A stretch of DNA of 64,000 nt from Patiria miniata (GCF_015706575.1 NW_024037072.1:24863162-24927161), one strand, 5' to 3'; numbered from the stretch's first letter, positions 1 to 35,434 are shown. Numbers and translations are program-made. The notes: generated from the letters alone by a model not told the origin.

Positions 1-97
1 CTTTAATATTGTGAAGCCAATAATGAACAGCAAATTATTCTTGCATGATTTGTGAAAAAGAATGTTACTGAATTGAAATGGTAACAGAGTTACTCAC

Positions 98-20378
<20,281 letters not shown>

Positions 20379-21830
20379 CTTTGAACGACAATTTATACAG
20401 CCTCGTTGTCAACTATCTGGTAGGGAAAAATCGTCATCATTAATGTTGCATCCTTCCCTTTGTCATAATTATTTCCTAGTGTAGGGCGTACTACACAAAT
20501 GATACCGCAAATATCCTTATTTGTTGGAGATTTCCCAACTCGTACAAAAACACAGTTCAAGGACACTTTGATTTAACGGGTACGGAAAAAGGTAGGCCGT
20601 ATACACGACAAAATATGTACAAGCCGACTTTGACCCCGACAAGTCATGATGTATTTGTGCGATTATCTTAACAGCAAATAAATAAAGTTCCTCCTATAAA
20701 GGGTACGATGATCGGTACCTATAGGCCTACCTTTCAGGAGGACTTCACTTAAACTCGTGTACTTTTATTAAGCAAGGCATGAGAGGAAACTGTTGGCGCG
20801 TCTGACATCGCTGGTCACTGTTACATGTACGTATGTCGACCCGGCACCGAACCTTTGCAGTCTACATGTATATAATTATAGAGAACAGTTAAGCCGCCGT
20901 GTTATATATTCATTATGATACGGGAACTGACCTTTTATTCAACTCTATATAATACGGGAACTGAGCTTTATTCAACTCTTTGTGATACGAGCACTGAGCC
21001 ATCAATGACCCTACTATTATTAGTATTAAACAAACCGAAGGCCGATGTGCACAATGTCCAGCGAAAGTTGAAATAGGCACGCACTGCTTTGCATGTGATA
21101 GCCGGGCAATGCATTGCCAATTGGAATGAGGGGGAAAGGAGCACAGTGTATTCTTCTGCCTAGTCTTTGTCCGAGATTTGATTTTAGTTCCACTAAAACA
21201 GCCGGTCCCTGACACTAGCACGGAAAACTGGCACCGCGGGAGATCGAGAGGACGCCATCAACAAGACTATAATCAAAACTTTGCACCCACGTAACTAAAT
21301 TCCCATAATAGACACCGGTGATAAATCCCCATACTTCAAATTTCTTTTAAAATTACTCAAAACACTCACAGGTGTTCAAGTTGCACAGGACAATGATGTT
21401 CAACATGTCGTCTTTTATTTTCCGTTCAATTTTTGGTGGGTTGCCCAATGACTTTTTGAAAAATTGTCAGCCAAAGAAGACTACGAATGATATTTCCCAA
21501 ACTGGAGAAGTAGCCATTTTGAAAAAGGATCCCTCCACAACATGGCTAATAGCGCCACTTTCGGGCCCAATTGCATCCAAAATGCTCAAAATTGAAAGCC
21601 CCAAGTCAAGGCCAGAGGTGCAAGCATGCAGTGCAATGTCTTCAATTCCCCAATTCAATGGCTCCCAAAACTCTGTATTAGAATACATGTAACTTGAATG
21701 TATAACTTTTATTCATGAGCTCGGCGGACGGATTTATATGGGGTGAACCCTTGGAAACAGTGGGCAGCGTTACCCGGAAAATGTTGAGCATACGTCGCGC
21801 GCGCAGTTAGCTTGATTACACTTGCGAGGT
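20379..21830. other. Intergenic, upstream of the ABCC gene
   Basis: No coding signal. It presumably includes the ABCC promoter next to 20.38 kb, but no clear core element stands out. A short tandem (GGGAACTGA...TTCAACTCT) occurs near 20.92-20.99 kb. Confidence 0.5.
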
Positions 21831-21841
21831 CCCCAATTTCC

Positions 21842-22352
21842 CAACCTCGTTCCCAGGGTGTCGAGCAGTACGCGCCTACCACTACCTGCTCTCACCCTGG
21901 TATTGGATCATTTGCATGTGCAAGATTTTTGAACACGTATGCAAATTAGGAGTAGTCTGGTGCCTGCCTGTGCGTTACATTTGCGTTTGTTTTTGTAGGC
22001 GGTGTCTGGGATAAAAACAGAATCAATTCGTCGCAGCGCGAGCATGGCATGAGTTACGAAAACATGATTTTATTTTAATTAAACTGTTACGATCTTAACG
22101 AGACAACATGCAGTATCACATTTCATATTACTATTAACAAACTGGAAAGGAAAGGAATATTTTCGAGAAGGCGTGGACGAATGATCGCTAAAACACGTAC
22201 TGCACGTTGTGAATAACAACACCAAGTACACGATATAAATCCATTTCTAGCCAATTGCGGTATCGAATCAGGATGCAGGAAGGAAGTTTCCTATCCAGGG
22301 TTTACTATTGGAAACAACGTTGGAAATAAAGTAAGCACTGGGGACGAGGTTG
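21842..22352. mobile_element. MULE-like nonautonomous element, 511 bp
   Basis: Ends CAACCTCGTTCCCAGG and CTGGGGACGAGGTTG are inverted repeats. Flanks CCAATTTCC (21833-21841) and CGAATTTCC (22353-22361) form a 9-bp duplication with one difference. The body matches 30880-31393. Confidence 0.8.
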
Positions 22353-22383
22353 CGAATTTCCTGCGTAGCGCAGCTGGATCTTG

Positions 22384-22924
22384 TTCGCTCGTACCCCCCG
22401 CCCTGCAAACAGGACGCTGAGATACTCTGATGAATTCACGCTCTGATTGGTTGGATTTTACGTCACAAGTGACCTGCGCGTCATCAAGGTCATGACTCTG
22501 CAAGGTTTGAAACGGCCGTTATGACTGATTCATTACTCTTTTATTCCAGTTTAGAGATTTTTTTTCACGTTGAAAAGCGTTATAATGTAGGAAATTCTGT
22601 AAAACATGTCTGTGTTGTAAATTTACAATTCCCGTCACTCGCTCAGGCTCCGTTTCGAATCACGAACGGTCGGATTGCATTATGCGACGCTCAAAATTTT
22701 GTCCACATGGTCCGCAATGAAACAGAAAGCATATCCGGTTTTGAATGCGCGCAATTCTATGGGAAGTTTTCGGATAGCATTTGCGCACATTGTCTAACTG
22801 CGGTCTTGAACAGCTGCAGCCAGATGCTTTATACATAGGTCATAGGCCACTTCCTTCACAAGATTCTGTGAAGCTCATCAGAGTATCCCAGCGTCCTGTT
22901 TGCAGGGCGGGGGGTACGAGCGAA
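22384..22924. mobile_element. TIR element with 10-bp target duplication
   Basis: Ends TTCGCTCGTACCCCCCGCCC and its inverted copy ending GGTACGAGCGAA. CTGGATCTTG flanks both sides (22374-22383, 22925-22934). The subterminal CCTGCAAACAGGACGCTG is an extra palindromic motif. Confidence 0.85.
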
Positions 22925-22981
22925 CTGGATCTTGTTGATAGCGCCCTCTATATCTGCAGCTTTACCACGCTTGTCAGGGAC

Positions 22982-23439
22982 TTCGATTTCGCCCCTACCC
23001 CCCGCCCTGCAAACAGGACGCTGGGATACTCTGATGAGCTTCACAGAATCTTGTGAAGGAAGTGGCCCTTGACCTATGTATAAAGCATCTGGCTGCAAAA
23101 CCGGATGTGCTTTCTGTTTCATTGCGGACCATGTGGACAAAATTTTGAGCGTCGCATAATGCAATCCGACCGTTCGTGATTCGAAACGGAGCCTGAGCGA
23201 GTGACGGGAATTGTAAATTTACAACACAGACATGTTTTACAGAATTTCCTACATTATAACGCTTTTCAACGTGAAAAAATCTCTAAACTGGAATAAAAGA
23301 GTAATGAATCAGTCTTAACGGCCGTTTCAAACCTTGCAGAGTCATGACCTTGACGACGCGCAGGTCACTGGTCACGCAAAACCAACCAATCAGAGCGTGA
23401 ATTCATCAGAGTATCCCAGCGTCCTGTTTGCAGGGCGAA
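22982..23439. mobile_element. Inverted sister of the adjacent TIR element, 9-bp duplication
   Basis: Largely the reverse complement of 22384-22924 with an internal deletion of about 90 bp. Ends TTCGATTTCGCCCC and GCAGGGCGAA. GTCAGGGAC flanks both sides (22973-22981, 23440-23448). Confidence 0.85.
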
Positions 23440-23674
23440 GTCAGGGACCGGAATAAAGTTGAAATCCTGCTCTTGCACCAAGACTGGTTTCTGCCCAGCT
23501 CAAGATCTGCTAAAACTTTAATCAAACTGAAGTTGTTCTCACCATGGTGTTATAAAAGAGGCGATCGTCTGCAAGTAATCTGGTGATGCTGGCAACTTCT
23601 GTGTGGATGTCATGTCTAAGAACAGTAATTTATGGCATCACCTACGGAATAGAAATTCGCGCCTGGCTCAGAAC

Positions 23675-23912
23675 AAGTGGCGGCGCCAGACTCAAAAAAA
23701 ATGGGGGGGGGGCAATGGGGGGGGGCAAGGATATAATTTGGGGGCAATGAAATGTGTCAATAGTCCGGAAATAAGCCACAATAGAGCAACTTAGACGTGT
23801 AGTCGTTTTTATGAATGATAAATGTACCAAACTGTATAAATGCATGTGTGACGTGTTTTGTCCTAAGTACCAATGTTTTAATGCTTTCATTGGCCCCGTA
23901 GCGCCGCCACTG
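23675..23912. mobile_element. hAT-like MITE with G runs
   Basis: Ends AAGTGGCGGCGCCAGA and TAGCGCCGCCACTG. Flanks CTCAGAAC and CTCAAGAC could be a diverged 8-bp duplication. Confidence 0.6.
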
Positions 23913-24303
23913 CTCAAGACAGTTAATGATTTCCATTCATTACCCTCTGGTGACGTTTGCTCAGGATCATCGAGGATGGAAGCATTCCATAATCTTGTGG
24001 CAGAACAGATGCCTAAGTTAATGACACATCATACATGACTACACGTATCTGCATCTCAACATTTTGATGTTAGGGCCCTGTCACACTTCTGCGTATCCTA
24101 ATTCCTTATGAGTTGCGCATTGACATTTTTTCATACGCAGTCGTACGCACAATACGCACCTCATATGCATCTCTATCGTTTTGTGTAATGGCCCCCCTTA
24201 CACTGCAACAACTGGTGGTATATTATACGTGATCGCAAACTGGTTTCATTGTTGTTTACACAAGATTGTGTTTCTATCGTAGATATAATTGGTGTGGAGT
24301 GTC

Positions 24304-24569
24304 CATGGGCGTCGCGAGGGGCGCTCCCCCCCCCCCCTGCAAAAGCAAAAAAAAAAAAAAAAAGAGGTGTGAAATCATATATTTGCTATTAATTAAATAC
24401 ATATTGAACAAAATGGGCGTCTGCAGGGTGGCAATAGGGGTGGGGTGCGCAAAGTCCCCCCCCCCCCCCGCCCACCCTCGAATATGCAAGACAAAATACA
24501 AGGATTTGGGGGGGGGGGAATAATGTGCTTTGCCCCCCCCCCCCCCGAAAAATCCTGGCGACGCCCATG
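24304..24569. mobile_element. CATGGGCGTCGC-type MITE, 8-bp duplication
   Basis: Ends CATGGGCGTCGCGAGG and CCTGGCGACGCCCATG. GGAGTGTC flanks both ends (24296-24303, 24570-24577). The interior is dominated by C and G runs and an A run. Confidence 0.85.
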
Positions 24570-26461
24570 GGAGTGTCCATGCATTTTCAAATATTAGAGA
24601 CCTTTCCTAAGCCCCACCGTTGTCGGAAATAATGCGAACACTTCTAGAGCAAGAAATATTTGGGATATCCCTTTTCCGGCCTTATTAACAACAAGGGACA
24701 ATTCAGTAATCGCTAATCTCACAGACACACCCCAATATAGGACAAAAGATTTATTTTTAGGAAAGAACGTTCCAAGCTGAAGACAGAACTACGGGTGACC
24801 ATTACGTTTTCGAAAGCTTATGAGTAGGCCAACAAGTTCGCAAACGGGCAAGTCTTCAGACCCAAGATTTGTGGAGAAAATGCAAGAGAGAGTGCTTGAT
24901 GCCATCAATTTACCTCTTTTTGAGCAGTAAATCCAATAGTAATGCCCGTCAGCGCCAGCGATACGCGCTCTCGATATCGCAGTCAAAAGGTACCTAAACA
25001 TGGGAAGTTCTATTACTACTATTACTGTAATAGGGCGACAGGTTTTGCGAACTCCGTCCACAATAGGTCGATACACCTTATTGGGGCGACAAAATAACTG
25101 TCGCCCTTTTATGAAAACGACCCTTAGGACAAGGAATGTTGCTGTCGCTAACCATATAGATCGATTCCTCATGGTCCAATTAGTATAAATACTAAATTTC
25201 GTGGAAAAAACATAAGGTGAACTTGGGTTAGGTGACAGTTTAGGTTTGTGCACAAGTCTATGGGAAAGTCACCCTATTGCTGCGAAAAGAGTACACCAAC
25301 TATTATGATTTAGATGTTTACAACACGATTCCTTACTTGCCAAAGATTATAATTAATACTGTAGGTTTAATTATTATTTTTGTAAACTTGTAACTGAATC
25401 CGTGCTTATCCCGTGCAAGTGACAAGTGTTGAAAATAATGTGATAGTATGGATCAATTTGAATATAGACTGAATTTGGATCTGTGTATGTGACAATGATT
25501 GATACATAAATGAAGAAATGAGACTTAGCGTAACACCAGTGAAATGTCTTCAGATTTAATATCCAGCTTTGGTTTATTTTCAGTCACGCAATCATACCGA
25601 CCCAAAAAGGTTAACTAATGTTTTAGATCTCCACTTTTCAAAAAGTTAGGTGGCATTCCTAGTATGTACATTTCAATTTCTTAAGGTCGCTATGCGTCTT
25701 GAAACAATGAAAGCCCTGACATGTAACTCAATTAATTTTTTCAGTATTTTGAAAATCAGTGATAAATTTGCAATACTTTTCCAAAATACTTTTTAACATA
25801 CATAAATGTAATACTGACAATCACATTCACAGAATAAAAATATAGTGCTATGTGAAATAATTATCAGCCTTTATATTACTAAATACTACACTTAATATAA
25901 TGGGTGTGCTCATAAATTAACTTCTCAGAAAAACAAAATAGAAAAATGAAAATACATGTATGAATAATTTCAGGGTGAAGCCAGAATGCGGGCTACTTGC
26001 CAAATGGGGAGGGTGATGCCAATGGGCGCAGTGAGATGATTTATATAAGGGAGGCAATGGAAAGATGATGGAGGCAGGGGAATCAGACTAAAGATATGAA
26101 TTAAAAGGGGTCTACAATTTGCACATTCTTAACCTAAAATTTAGTCCAGCATGTCCATATTATATTGCGATCACTTCTGATCAATAATTTAGTTTATAAC
26201 GTCAAGTACGGTGTACATGTACAATAAAAAAATAAAATTGTTCTCAAAATAAAAAGACAAATCAGATTTTTCAGAAAAATTCGATACTTGATAATAGCGT
26301 TGGCCTCAATGATTCTTCTACTCTTTAACAAAATGATAGTCGCATAAGCTAGGTGATGCACCTTTTTTTCAACACATCAACAATTTGGATTAATGGGAGT
26401 TTTAGCCAGTAGAAGTAACCGCTGGACTCAGGAAAAGTCACTGAGAGGAAAACGTCCTAGG

Positions 26462-26538
26462 CTGTCCGCACTGGACTTAAAATGGGAAAAGTACCCATAG
26501 TCTTGGTAAGTTTTACCAAAAAAGTCCAGTGCGGACAG
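26462..26538. repeat. Perfect 17-bp-arm hairpin
   Basis: CTGTCCGCACTGGACTT (26462-26478) and its exact inverse (26522-26538) flank a 43-base loop. Could be a small MITE end or a structured RNA; no further evidence. Confidence 0.55.
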
Positions 26539-27032
26539 GGCTTAAAAGAATACAAAATCCCCCCCCCCCCACTCTCCCGTATCTTGACCCTACAAGTAAA
26601 ACTCTTTAAAATACAATCAATTCAAATTGATTTCATGCACTGTCTGGTAGCTTTCTCCATTGAGACCAGCTTCAATTATTAGTGAGCAAAATATACAACT
26701 GAATAAAACTATAACTCTCTCAGATTCACACATTTTTACATGATGGCAGGAATCATCTAATAAATACTGTAAAAGAAAATTTAGAAAAACCCAAGTTTAC
26801 AAATCTCCTGTGACACTCCTTGGCAAATGTACAGTGATGTACTTTTTTTCTTTCCAACAACCTTGACTGTCTAGGAGTATCTACATCACTTCTTTTCTGA
26901 AAATTCCCACCCTTTTCTCTCAAGGGGCAAATTTAAACAATGATAGTTAAGATATCAGGGTCTTCAAACTGGGAAATCAAATGTGTTCGGTTTGCCTGCA
27001 TACACTATCTGACTCTGGGCACGCTATAAACT

Positions 27033-27165
27033 CTATCATGGAGGCCCCCTTCAATGGGGAAAGCATTGTGTTAGCTATTGCTGAGATAATCCATCATGGG
27101 GCAGTTGCTTTGTGCATTAGCGTGCACAATGGTTTCTCCATTGAAGGGGGCATCCTGAGTGTACA
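27033..27165. repeat. Short TIR element also found before both kinases
   Basis: GAGGCCCCCTTCAATGGGGA and TCTCCATTGAAGGGGGC form inverted ends around GCATTGTGTTAGCTATTG. Related, more degenerate copies lie at 36450-36595 and 44098-44215, directly upstream of the kinase frames. Confidence 0.65.
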
Positions 27166-28074
27166 GTGATCATGTACCTGGACTTGTCAATAGATACAGA
27201 CTCTTACACTGGCTGGGCTCTCAAGACAGTTTCTTACACTTATGAACCCTGGCATGAGGTCAATTTAATTTGAACACTTACACCTGTGCACAGAGGCAAT
27301 GCGTTTCCAATCTAAATGCACTACAGAACTCGTCCAATCAAAGTTCAAGGAATGATCATCATGGTGTAGAGCAACCAATGAAATCTCAGCAACTGTGCAT
27401 GGAACGATTTCCCAGAGTTTTAGCCAGTCAGGCACTTGCCAATCACAACTTATTCACGAGTCAAATCACACTTAAGTAACGCAAGTAACGAAGAAGGAGC
27501 AAAACAAAAGAATGACTAATACAGTTTGCTTGTCACACGACTTGAGACTAGAGGATGACCTGTGATGCAATTGTGCATGTTGACTTTTGTTAACTTATGA
27601 CCTCTTGATCAAATCTCTGCCATTGCATGTTGTTGTGTACTAAGTCGGGTTTTCAGTATTGGTCTGTTGATACGGGTAAAGTCTAGAAACTTTCTAAGGC
27701 TTCATGGCTTTCATCTTAAATTGGAGTACGATGGATACTCCCATCCTCCGTTTCCACAGAGCTGTCAAGGTTGTTGTAAAGTTCTCACAAGTCAATCACA
27801 AGTCAACCAGTTTCCAGTCAAGCGATTCCCTACTGAACCGGGTGTGCTTTTGTAACGTAAGTGTGAAGTGATCAACAATGTAAAAATAAACAGTGATAGG
27901 TCGGTTTGGCCAGACACTGCCTTATTTACCTCACCCCGACACAAATTCCATCTTATGAAAAAGTGACTGACTGATGATTTGACACGTGATTGACTTGAGA
28001 CGACTCTGCTCCTCCCCCCACCCCCATAGATCCCCCCAACCCATCCCTCCCCAATCTCTAGCTGCAGCTGCCAT

Positions 28075-30459
<2,385 letters not shown>

Positions 30460-30879
30460 CTTGTTGTCTGTTGCTATGCCAAAGTTAAAGTGCGCCCTCT
30501 CTTGACTTGTTGTACTCTGCTAGCGCGCGCGGCTTCACAATGCGCTCAGTAATCAGAATCAAGGAAAATTAGGGCCTTATTAACGAAAGAAAATAGAGAC
30601 GAACAAAAATAATCTGTTGTGGCATATATCGAAAACAAAAAAGTGAAACAATTAATGTAGAAATAAGCAAAATGGGGTAAAATATTCATAAGATGGATAT
30701 GCGTCGGGGTGATGTAAATTCAATAATTGTGTTTGCCCTTCACCGACCGTAGGACTTCATGTATGTTATAACACTGTAAATTCATTTCGGAGTACTTCAT
30801 TGTTTTACCAGGCGCGAGGTTTGGATGTAAAAAAAAGGTTGTGACGTGTCACGCACACAAATTGGAGGCTGTCCCTCCC

Positions 30880-31393
30880 CAATCTCGTCCCCAGGGTGTC
30901 GAGCAGTACGCGCCCACCACTACCTGCTCTCTCACCCTGGTATTGGATCATTTGCATGTGCAAGATTTTTGCACACGTATGCAAATGAGGAACAGTCTGG
31001 TGCCTGGATATGCGTTACACATTAGCGTTTGTTTTTGTATGCGGTGTCTGTGGTAAAAACAGAGTCAATTCGTAGCAGCGCGAGCACGGCGTGAGTTACG
31101 AAAACACTATTTTTGAAATCAAACTGTTACGGTCTTATCGAGACAACATGCAGTATCATATTTCATATTAATATGAGCAAATTGGAAAGGAAATTAGTAT
31201 TTTCGAGAAGGCGTGGACGAATGATCGCGAAAACACGTACTGCACGTTGTGAATATATAGCACCAAGTACACGATAAAAATCCATTACTAGCCAATTGCG
31301 GTATCCAATCAGGATACAGGAAGAAAGTTTCCTATCCAGGGTTTACTATTGGAAACACGGTTGGAAATAAAGTAAGCACTGGGTACGAGGTTG
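30880..31393. mobile_element. MULE-like nonautonomous element, 514 bp
   Basis: Same family as 21842-22352. A perfect 9-bp duplication GTCCCTCCC flanks it (30871-30879, 31394-31402). The host repeat exists without the insertion at 34795-35005. Confidence 0.85.
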
Positions 31394-31600
31394 GTCCCTC
31401 CCCTTACCACCCTCGTTAATGACGCATATCTGTAGTGGATGCATGCACGCAGTATTTTTACGCCTGATTGGCTAGTGCTTTTACCGCATCTCAGAGCAAA
31501 CATTTTGATTGGCTATTCTCTAGTATAATGATGATTGGTTAATTGCACGTCGAATGTCATCACTTTGCCTTTGATCTGGGTAGGGTCACACACGGTTGAT

Positions 31601-31841
31601 CAGGGCCCAATTTCACGGCGCTGCTAAGCACAACAATTTGCTTAGCACAAAAAGTATGTCTTATATAAGCAGGTTACCAGCCAAAACTCCACGTGGTATA
31701 TATTGCTCGTGATTAGTATCCAGCTTTTGTTTACTTAGCATGAAAATCACATGGAGTTTTGGCTGATAACCTGTTTTGCGGCCAGACTTTTTTGTGCTAA
31801 GCAAATTTTTGTGCTAAGCAGCGCCGTGAAACATTGCCCAA
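31601..31841. mobile_element. MITE with CACGGCGCTGCT inverted ends
   Basis: CCAATTTCACGGCGCTGCTAA on the left is repeated inverted as GCAGCGCCGTGAAACATTG on the right. CCAAAACTCCACGTG and CATGGAGTTTTGGC mark the inner arms. A similar consensus is widespread in marine deuterostomes as far as I recall. Confidence 0.7.
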
Positions 31842-32049
31842 CAAAAACATCAGATTTCACCCTCAAAACGTCCTCCAAATTACTAGATACGCCACCTGAG
31901 GTACAACTTAAGTAGACATCGATAATTAAGATGGGCCCAAGTTGCGAGCTAATGTCTTTTTTATTGATACGACTTGCGTAATATCTCAAGTTATTATGAC
32001 TTTTGGTCAAATTTGAGGTTTGCATGAAGGTCCAAGATGACTTTTTTTA

Positions 32050-32196
32050 CGTCAGTCAAAAGACATACAGATTTACGGTGACAATCTCCTTCTCGAGTTT
32101 GTGAGGTTCTGAAAAGAACCGAGGGAAAAATATTCAACGTTTGTCCCTAGGTTCTTTTCAGAAACTCATAACTCTTTATGTCTTTTGTCTGATACG
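32050..32196. repeat. Hairpin element with histone-type stem-loops
   Basis: Outer arms GTCAGTCAAAAGACATA and TATGTCTTTTGTCTGAT. Inner arms contain GGTTCTGAAAAGAACC (32105-32120) and GGTTCTTTTCAGAAAC (32150-32165), which resemble the 3' stem-loop of replication-dependent histone mRNA. Confidence 0.6.
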
Positions 32197-33085
32197 TCTT
32201 GGATTTTTTTTTTTTTCAAGTTACTTTTTAAAAAAAAACATTTATTTTAAGAACGCAATAGTGTTGTGCCAATAGACCATGGATTTCAAGACCTTTTACT
32301 CCCGAAGATGAACGCACGGATTTCAGTATATATGCGAGTTCTAAATACATTTAAGACTGATTAAAAGCGGACTATATTATTTGGTAATAACAGCACAGAA
32401 AATTAGACTTTTTCCCTAAACTAAACAGGATTTCCCTATAATTATAGGGAGGGATATTATACTTTGTACTTAGAGTCAGTGCTTAACCATAGGAACGTGA
32501 TAAGCTTTGAAAAAGAAAAAAATAATATAAGAACGCCCTTATTTAGCACGTGCATTCCATGTATAATTTTGAGTTTATATCCTTTTTATCACAAATCTGG
32601 CTTATTACTAACATGCTTCCAACTGGCAAACAAAGTGTTCAAGATTATCACCTAATATAAGTCGCACAAAACAAGCCTTTTGAGTTTGATGACAACTTTG
32701 TCGGCCCCATAGTTCCTCTTAAATGGATTTGTGTCGACCTTTAATTAAAAAAGCCAGTTTGGCTGAAGAGTATCAAAGCCTATCTTCTTTGAATTCACGG
32801 TAAGAATTCAGCATTTTGAGGTTGGGTTTTTCAATTCAACTTTAAATGTTCTGCCCAATTAGTGAACCCCACGCACCATAAGTCCGACGGCCTCGTACCG
32901 CCCTGTGAAGCTTCCGCTAACCGCATGATCCTTTCATCGCGCGCCGAGTGGTAGGCGTATGTGTTGCCGCTCACCAACCAGCGGGTACAGGTACAAATGA
33001 GAGGCGGTACTTTGGTTTACTTTTCTCAATTAGTCCTGATTACGTTACACAAGCCTTGTGATTGACAACAATTGTTACGAGATGA

Positions 33086-33093
33086 GATAAAAG
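33086..33093 (+). promoter_or_regulatory. TATA-like box of family copy A
   Basis: GATAAAAG lies 113 bp before the ATG in a block of about 180 bp shared with copy C and, in part, copy D. An ATTGTT (SOX-type) site lies about 15 bp before it. Conservation of the block between copies is seen; promoter function is inferred. Confidence 0.4.
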
Positions 33094-33205
33094 CCCAGTC
33101 AATCTTGTTAACTTGTCATTCGATTCAGATTCTCATCTGTGAAGACAGCTCAAACAGTATTCTGCTCTATTCCCTTGTTCTTCAAGTTTATCAATCCGAA
33201 ATACC

Positions 33206-34110
33206 ATGGATTTCAAGATCGCCTGCGCTTTGAACCTGTCCCCTGAGTTGGTATGGTTTAGTCGTCAGTCTTACGACGAAGAGTTATCAGCATCATCCGA
33301 CTGTGGGCCCGATGGTTGGCCGTGTCACTACGGCGGATACTTCCCTGAAATGCCGCACGACCTGGGCAGTGATGGTACTCAGTCTCCGGGACGTGACGAC
33401 ACCGATGATGAGGCAGAGAATGTCAGAGATGACTTCTCTCTCCGTCTCTTCAATCTGGAGCAGGTGATCCGAGATGAACATGATTTAGGTGAGTGCCATT
33501 TTTAAATACAGTTTTGTATTTTAATTTACAGCTCCCTGAAGAAGGTCTAAGTTGTGGAATCTTGGATCATTCTCTACATTTGTGGCAATGCTTGTATTGT
33601 ACTGCGACCTTAATGTATCTTCGGGTTTTTTTTCCAATATCGTACTGCATTTCATTCTTATAAAGTTTTCAGCTCAGTGATGTCGGTTTAGTCGCCAAAA
33701 GGATGCAGAATTGTGGAACCAATGTCTGGCATTTCTGTCCTGTCTAATGTTCTGCGTTTTCAAAATTCATCCAAAGTATTATAGTATTTACTTTTTGGGT
33801 ATTTTCAGGTGACCAGAAGGACGATCATCAGCCAGCAGCTTCTGGGCATTGCCAGCTACCTCTTCCCGTCAGGCCCTCCGTCAGCCCAAGCTACCTACCC
33901 TCTCCAACATCCTCATCACCGGACTGCAACTCGCCAGCCTCCTTGATGGAGACCAGCTACTCGTCGTCACCGAACCTCCACAGCCCTTCTTCCTTCCCTG
34001 AGCTGATGATCGCTACCTCCCCAGTTCTGATGGAGACGCTTCTCACTCCCGTGACAGTCTCCGCTCTCCAGACATTTTCACCGGTTGAATGGGTGTATAA
34101 TGCCTTTTAA
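33206..34110 (+). CDS. Unrecognised two-exon gene family, copy A (194 aa)
   Basis: Exon 1 is 33206-33488 and exon 2 is 33809-34110, with a GTGAGT donor, TTTTCAG acceptor and phase 1. I do not recognise the family. The first half starts MDFKIACALNLSPELVWFSR, has a Cys/Gly/Tyr-rich stretch (SDCGPDGWPCHYGGYFPEMP) and then an acidic segment (GRDDTDDEAENVRDD) leading to FSLRLFNLEQVIRDE. The second half is rich in Pro and Ser (LPLPVRPSVSPSYLPSPTSS) and ends TFSPVEWVYNAF. There is no signal peptide or membrane segment, so an intracellular, partly disordered protein is likely. The C-terminus is six residues longer than in copies B-D because a deletion removed the ancestral stop. A TATA-like box lies about 115 bp upstream. 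Four related copies lie downstream. Confidence 0.75.
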
Positions 34111-35240
34111 TTGTAAATATGTGGGACTCATGTATAAACATTATAGAATTATTACCATTTTCATTTTGTAAATGATATAGGCTTAATTATGGCTTAAAGT
34201 TTTCTTTTTGGTTGCGAAATTTACTAAACTTTCGAACTTTGGTCCACGATTTTAATTCGCAACAGAAAGATAATTACTACAACAATGCAATTGTCTTAAA
34301 AAATGTGAATGTAAATTATATTAATAATACGATTTTGTGAATATTAAAATAAAAAAGAAAACAGTTTTTTAAAAAAATGTTTGTTTCTTTTTGTTTTTCG
34401 TCATGATGTAATCACATTTGTGCAAACTAAGATAAAAAAGTTAGTTGCTATCATATACTGCAAAATGGAGGGGTACAGTTACCAAAATGTTTCAAGCTGT
34501 ATACGACCGTTCTCTCTTATTTATTATTATTGGGGGGGGGGGGGTTATTGGGAAGGGGGTACCTGTGGGTATGCAATTAATTGGTTGGTTACCGCAGGGC
34601 AGCGCATTTTCGTTCTAAAGTTATTATATAGCAACTAGTTTCAAAGAATTTAAGAGTAAACCAGAATAGACAAGTAACTTTTAAACCAAAAAAATCTTTA
34701 TCACGAATGATATGTTCGTTTGGACTTCAGTAACTACATGTTCGTGGATAAAACATGAATTCAAGACCGAATAAAACTGACCTAAAAAGGGTTGTGACGA
34801 GTCACACGCAAAAATTGGGGGCTGTCCCTCCCCTTACCTACCCTCGTGAATGACACATTTCCATAATGGATGCACGCGGTCCCTTTACGCCTGATTGGCT
34901 AGTGCTTTTACCGCATCTCAGAACAAACATTATCATTGGCTAGTCTCGAGCATAATGAGGATTAGTTAATTGCACGTCGCATGTCATCACTTTGCCTTAT
35001 ACTTTGCCCTTTTCTAGTATATATTGTACTGCAAACCTGATGTATCTTATTTTTTTCTCCCAAATCCGTACTGTACTGCATTCTCATTAAGTTTTCAGCT
35101 CAGTAATGTTGCTTAAAGCGACAAAAGGATGCAAAATTGTGGAATCGTTAGGCACTATACTGTCCTGTATTCTGTGGGGTTTTTTTAGATTCATCCAAAG
35201 TATGATACGATGTATTTATATTTTTGGTTGGTATTTTCAG

Positions 35241-35434
35241 GTGACCAGTTGGACGATCATCAGCCAGCATCTCCTGTGCGTTGCCAGCTACCTCTTCCCG
35301 TCAGGCCCTCTGTCAGCCCAAGCCATCTGCCCTCTCCAACATTATCATCGCCGGACTGCAACTCGCCAGCCTCCTTGATGGAGACCAACAAGGCTGTAAT
35401 GCCTTTTATTTGTACATATTTGGAACCCATGTAG
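35241..35434 (+). pseudogene. Truncated copy E of the two-exon family (exon 2 fragment)
   Basis: An acceptor (TATTTTCAG) followed by GDQLDDHQPASPVRCQLPLP and the rest of the exon 2 start is clearly a fifth copy. About 120 bp of the preceding intron is also recognisable from about 35.05 kb. The second half of exon 2 is deleted after SLMET, so the frame runs into former 3' flank and stops at 35432. No exon 1 precedes it: the place is taken by a repeat at 34795-35005. It is a broken copy. Confidence 0.75.

Larger units (their letters stand above)
24600..28074. other. Intergenic / 3' flank of the SAMD15-like gene
   Basis: AT-rich, no coding exon recognised. A short inverted pair AGGGCGACAG / CTGTCGCCCT spans 25031-25107. 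Part of the right end may be 3'UTR of the minus-strand SAM gene. Confidence 0.45.

Noticed and set aside
24789..25253. 154-aa minus-strand open frame
   Set aside because: No motif, no splice or start context, and it spans a small inverted repeat; likely chance.
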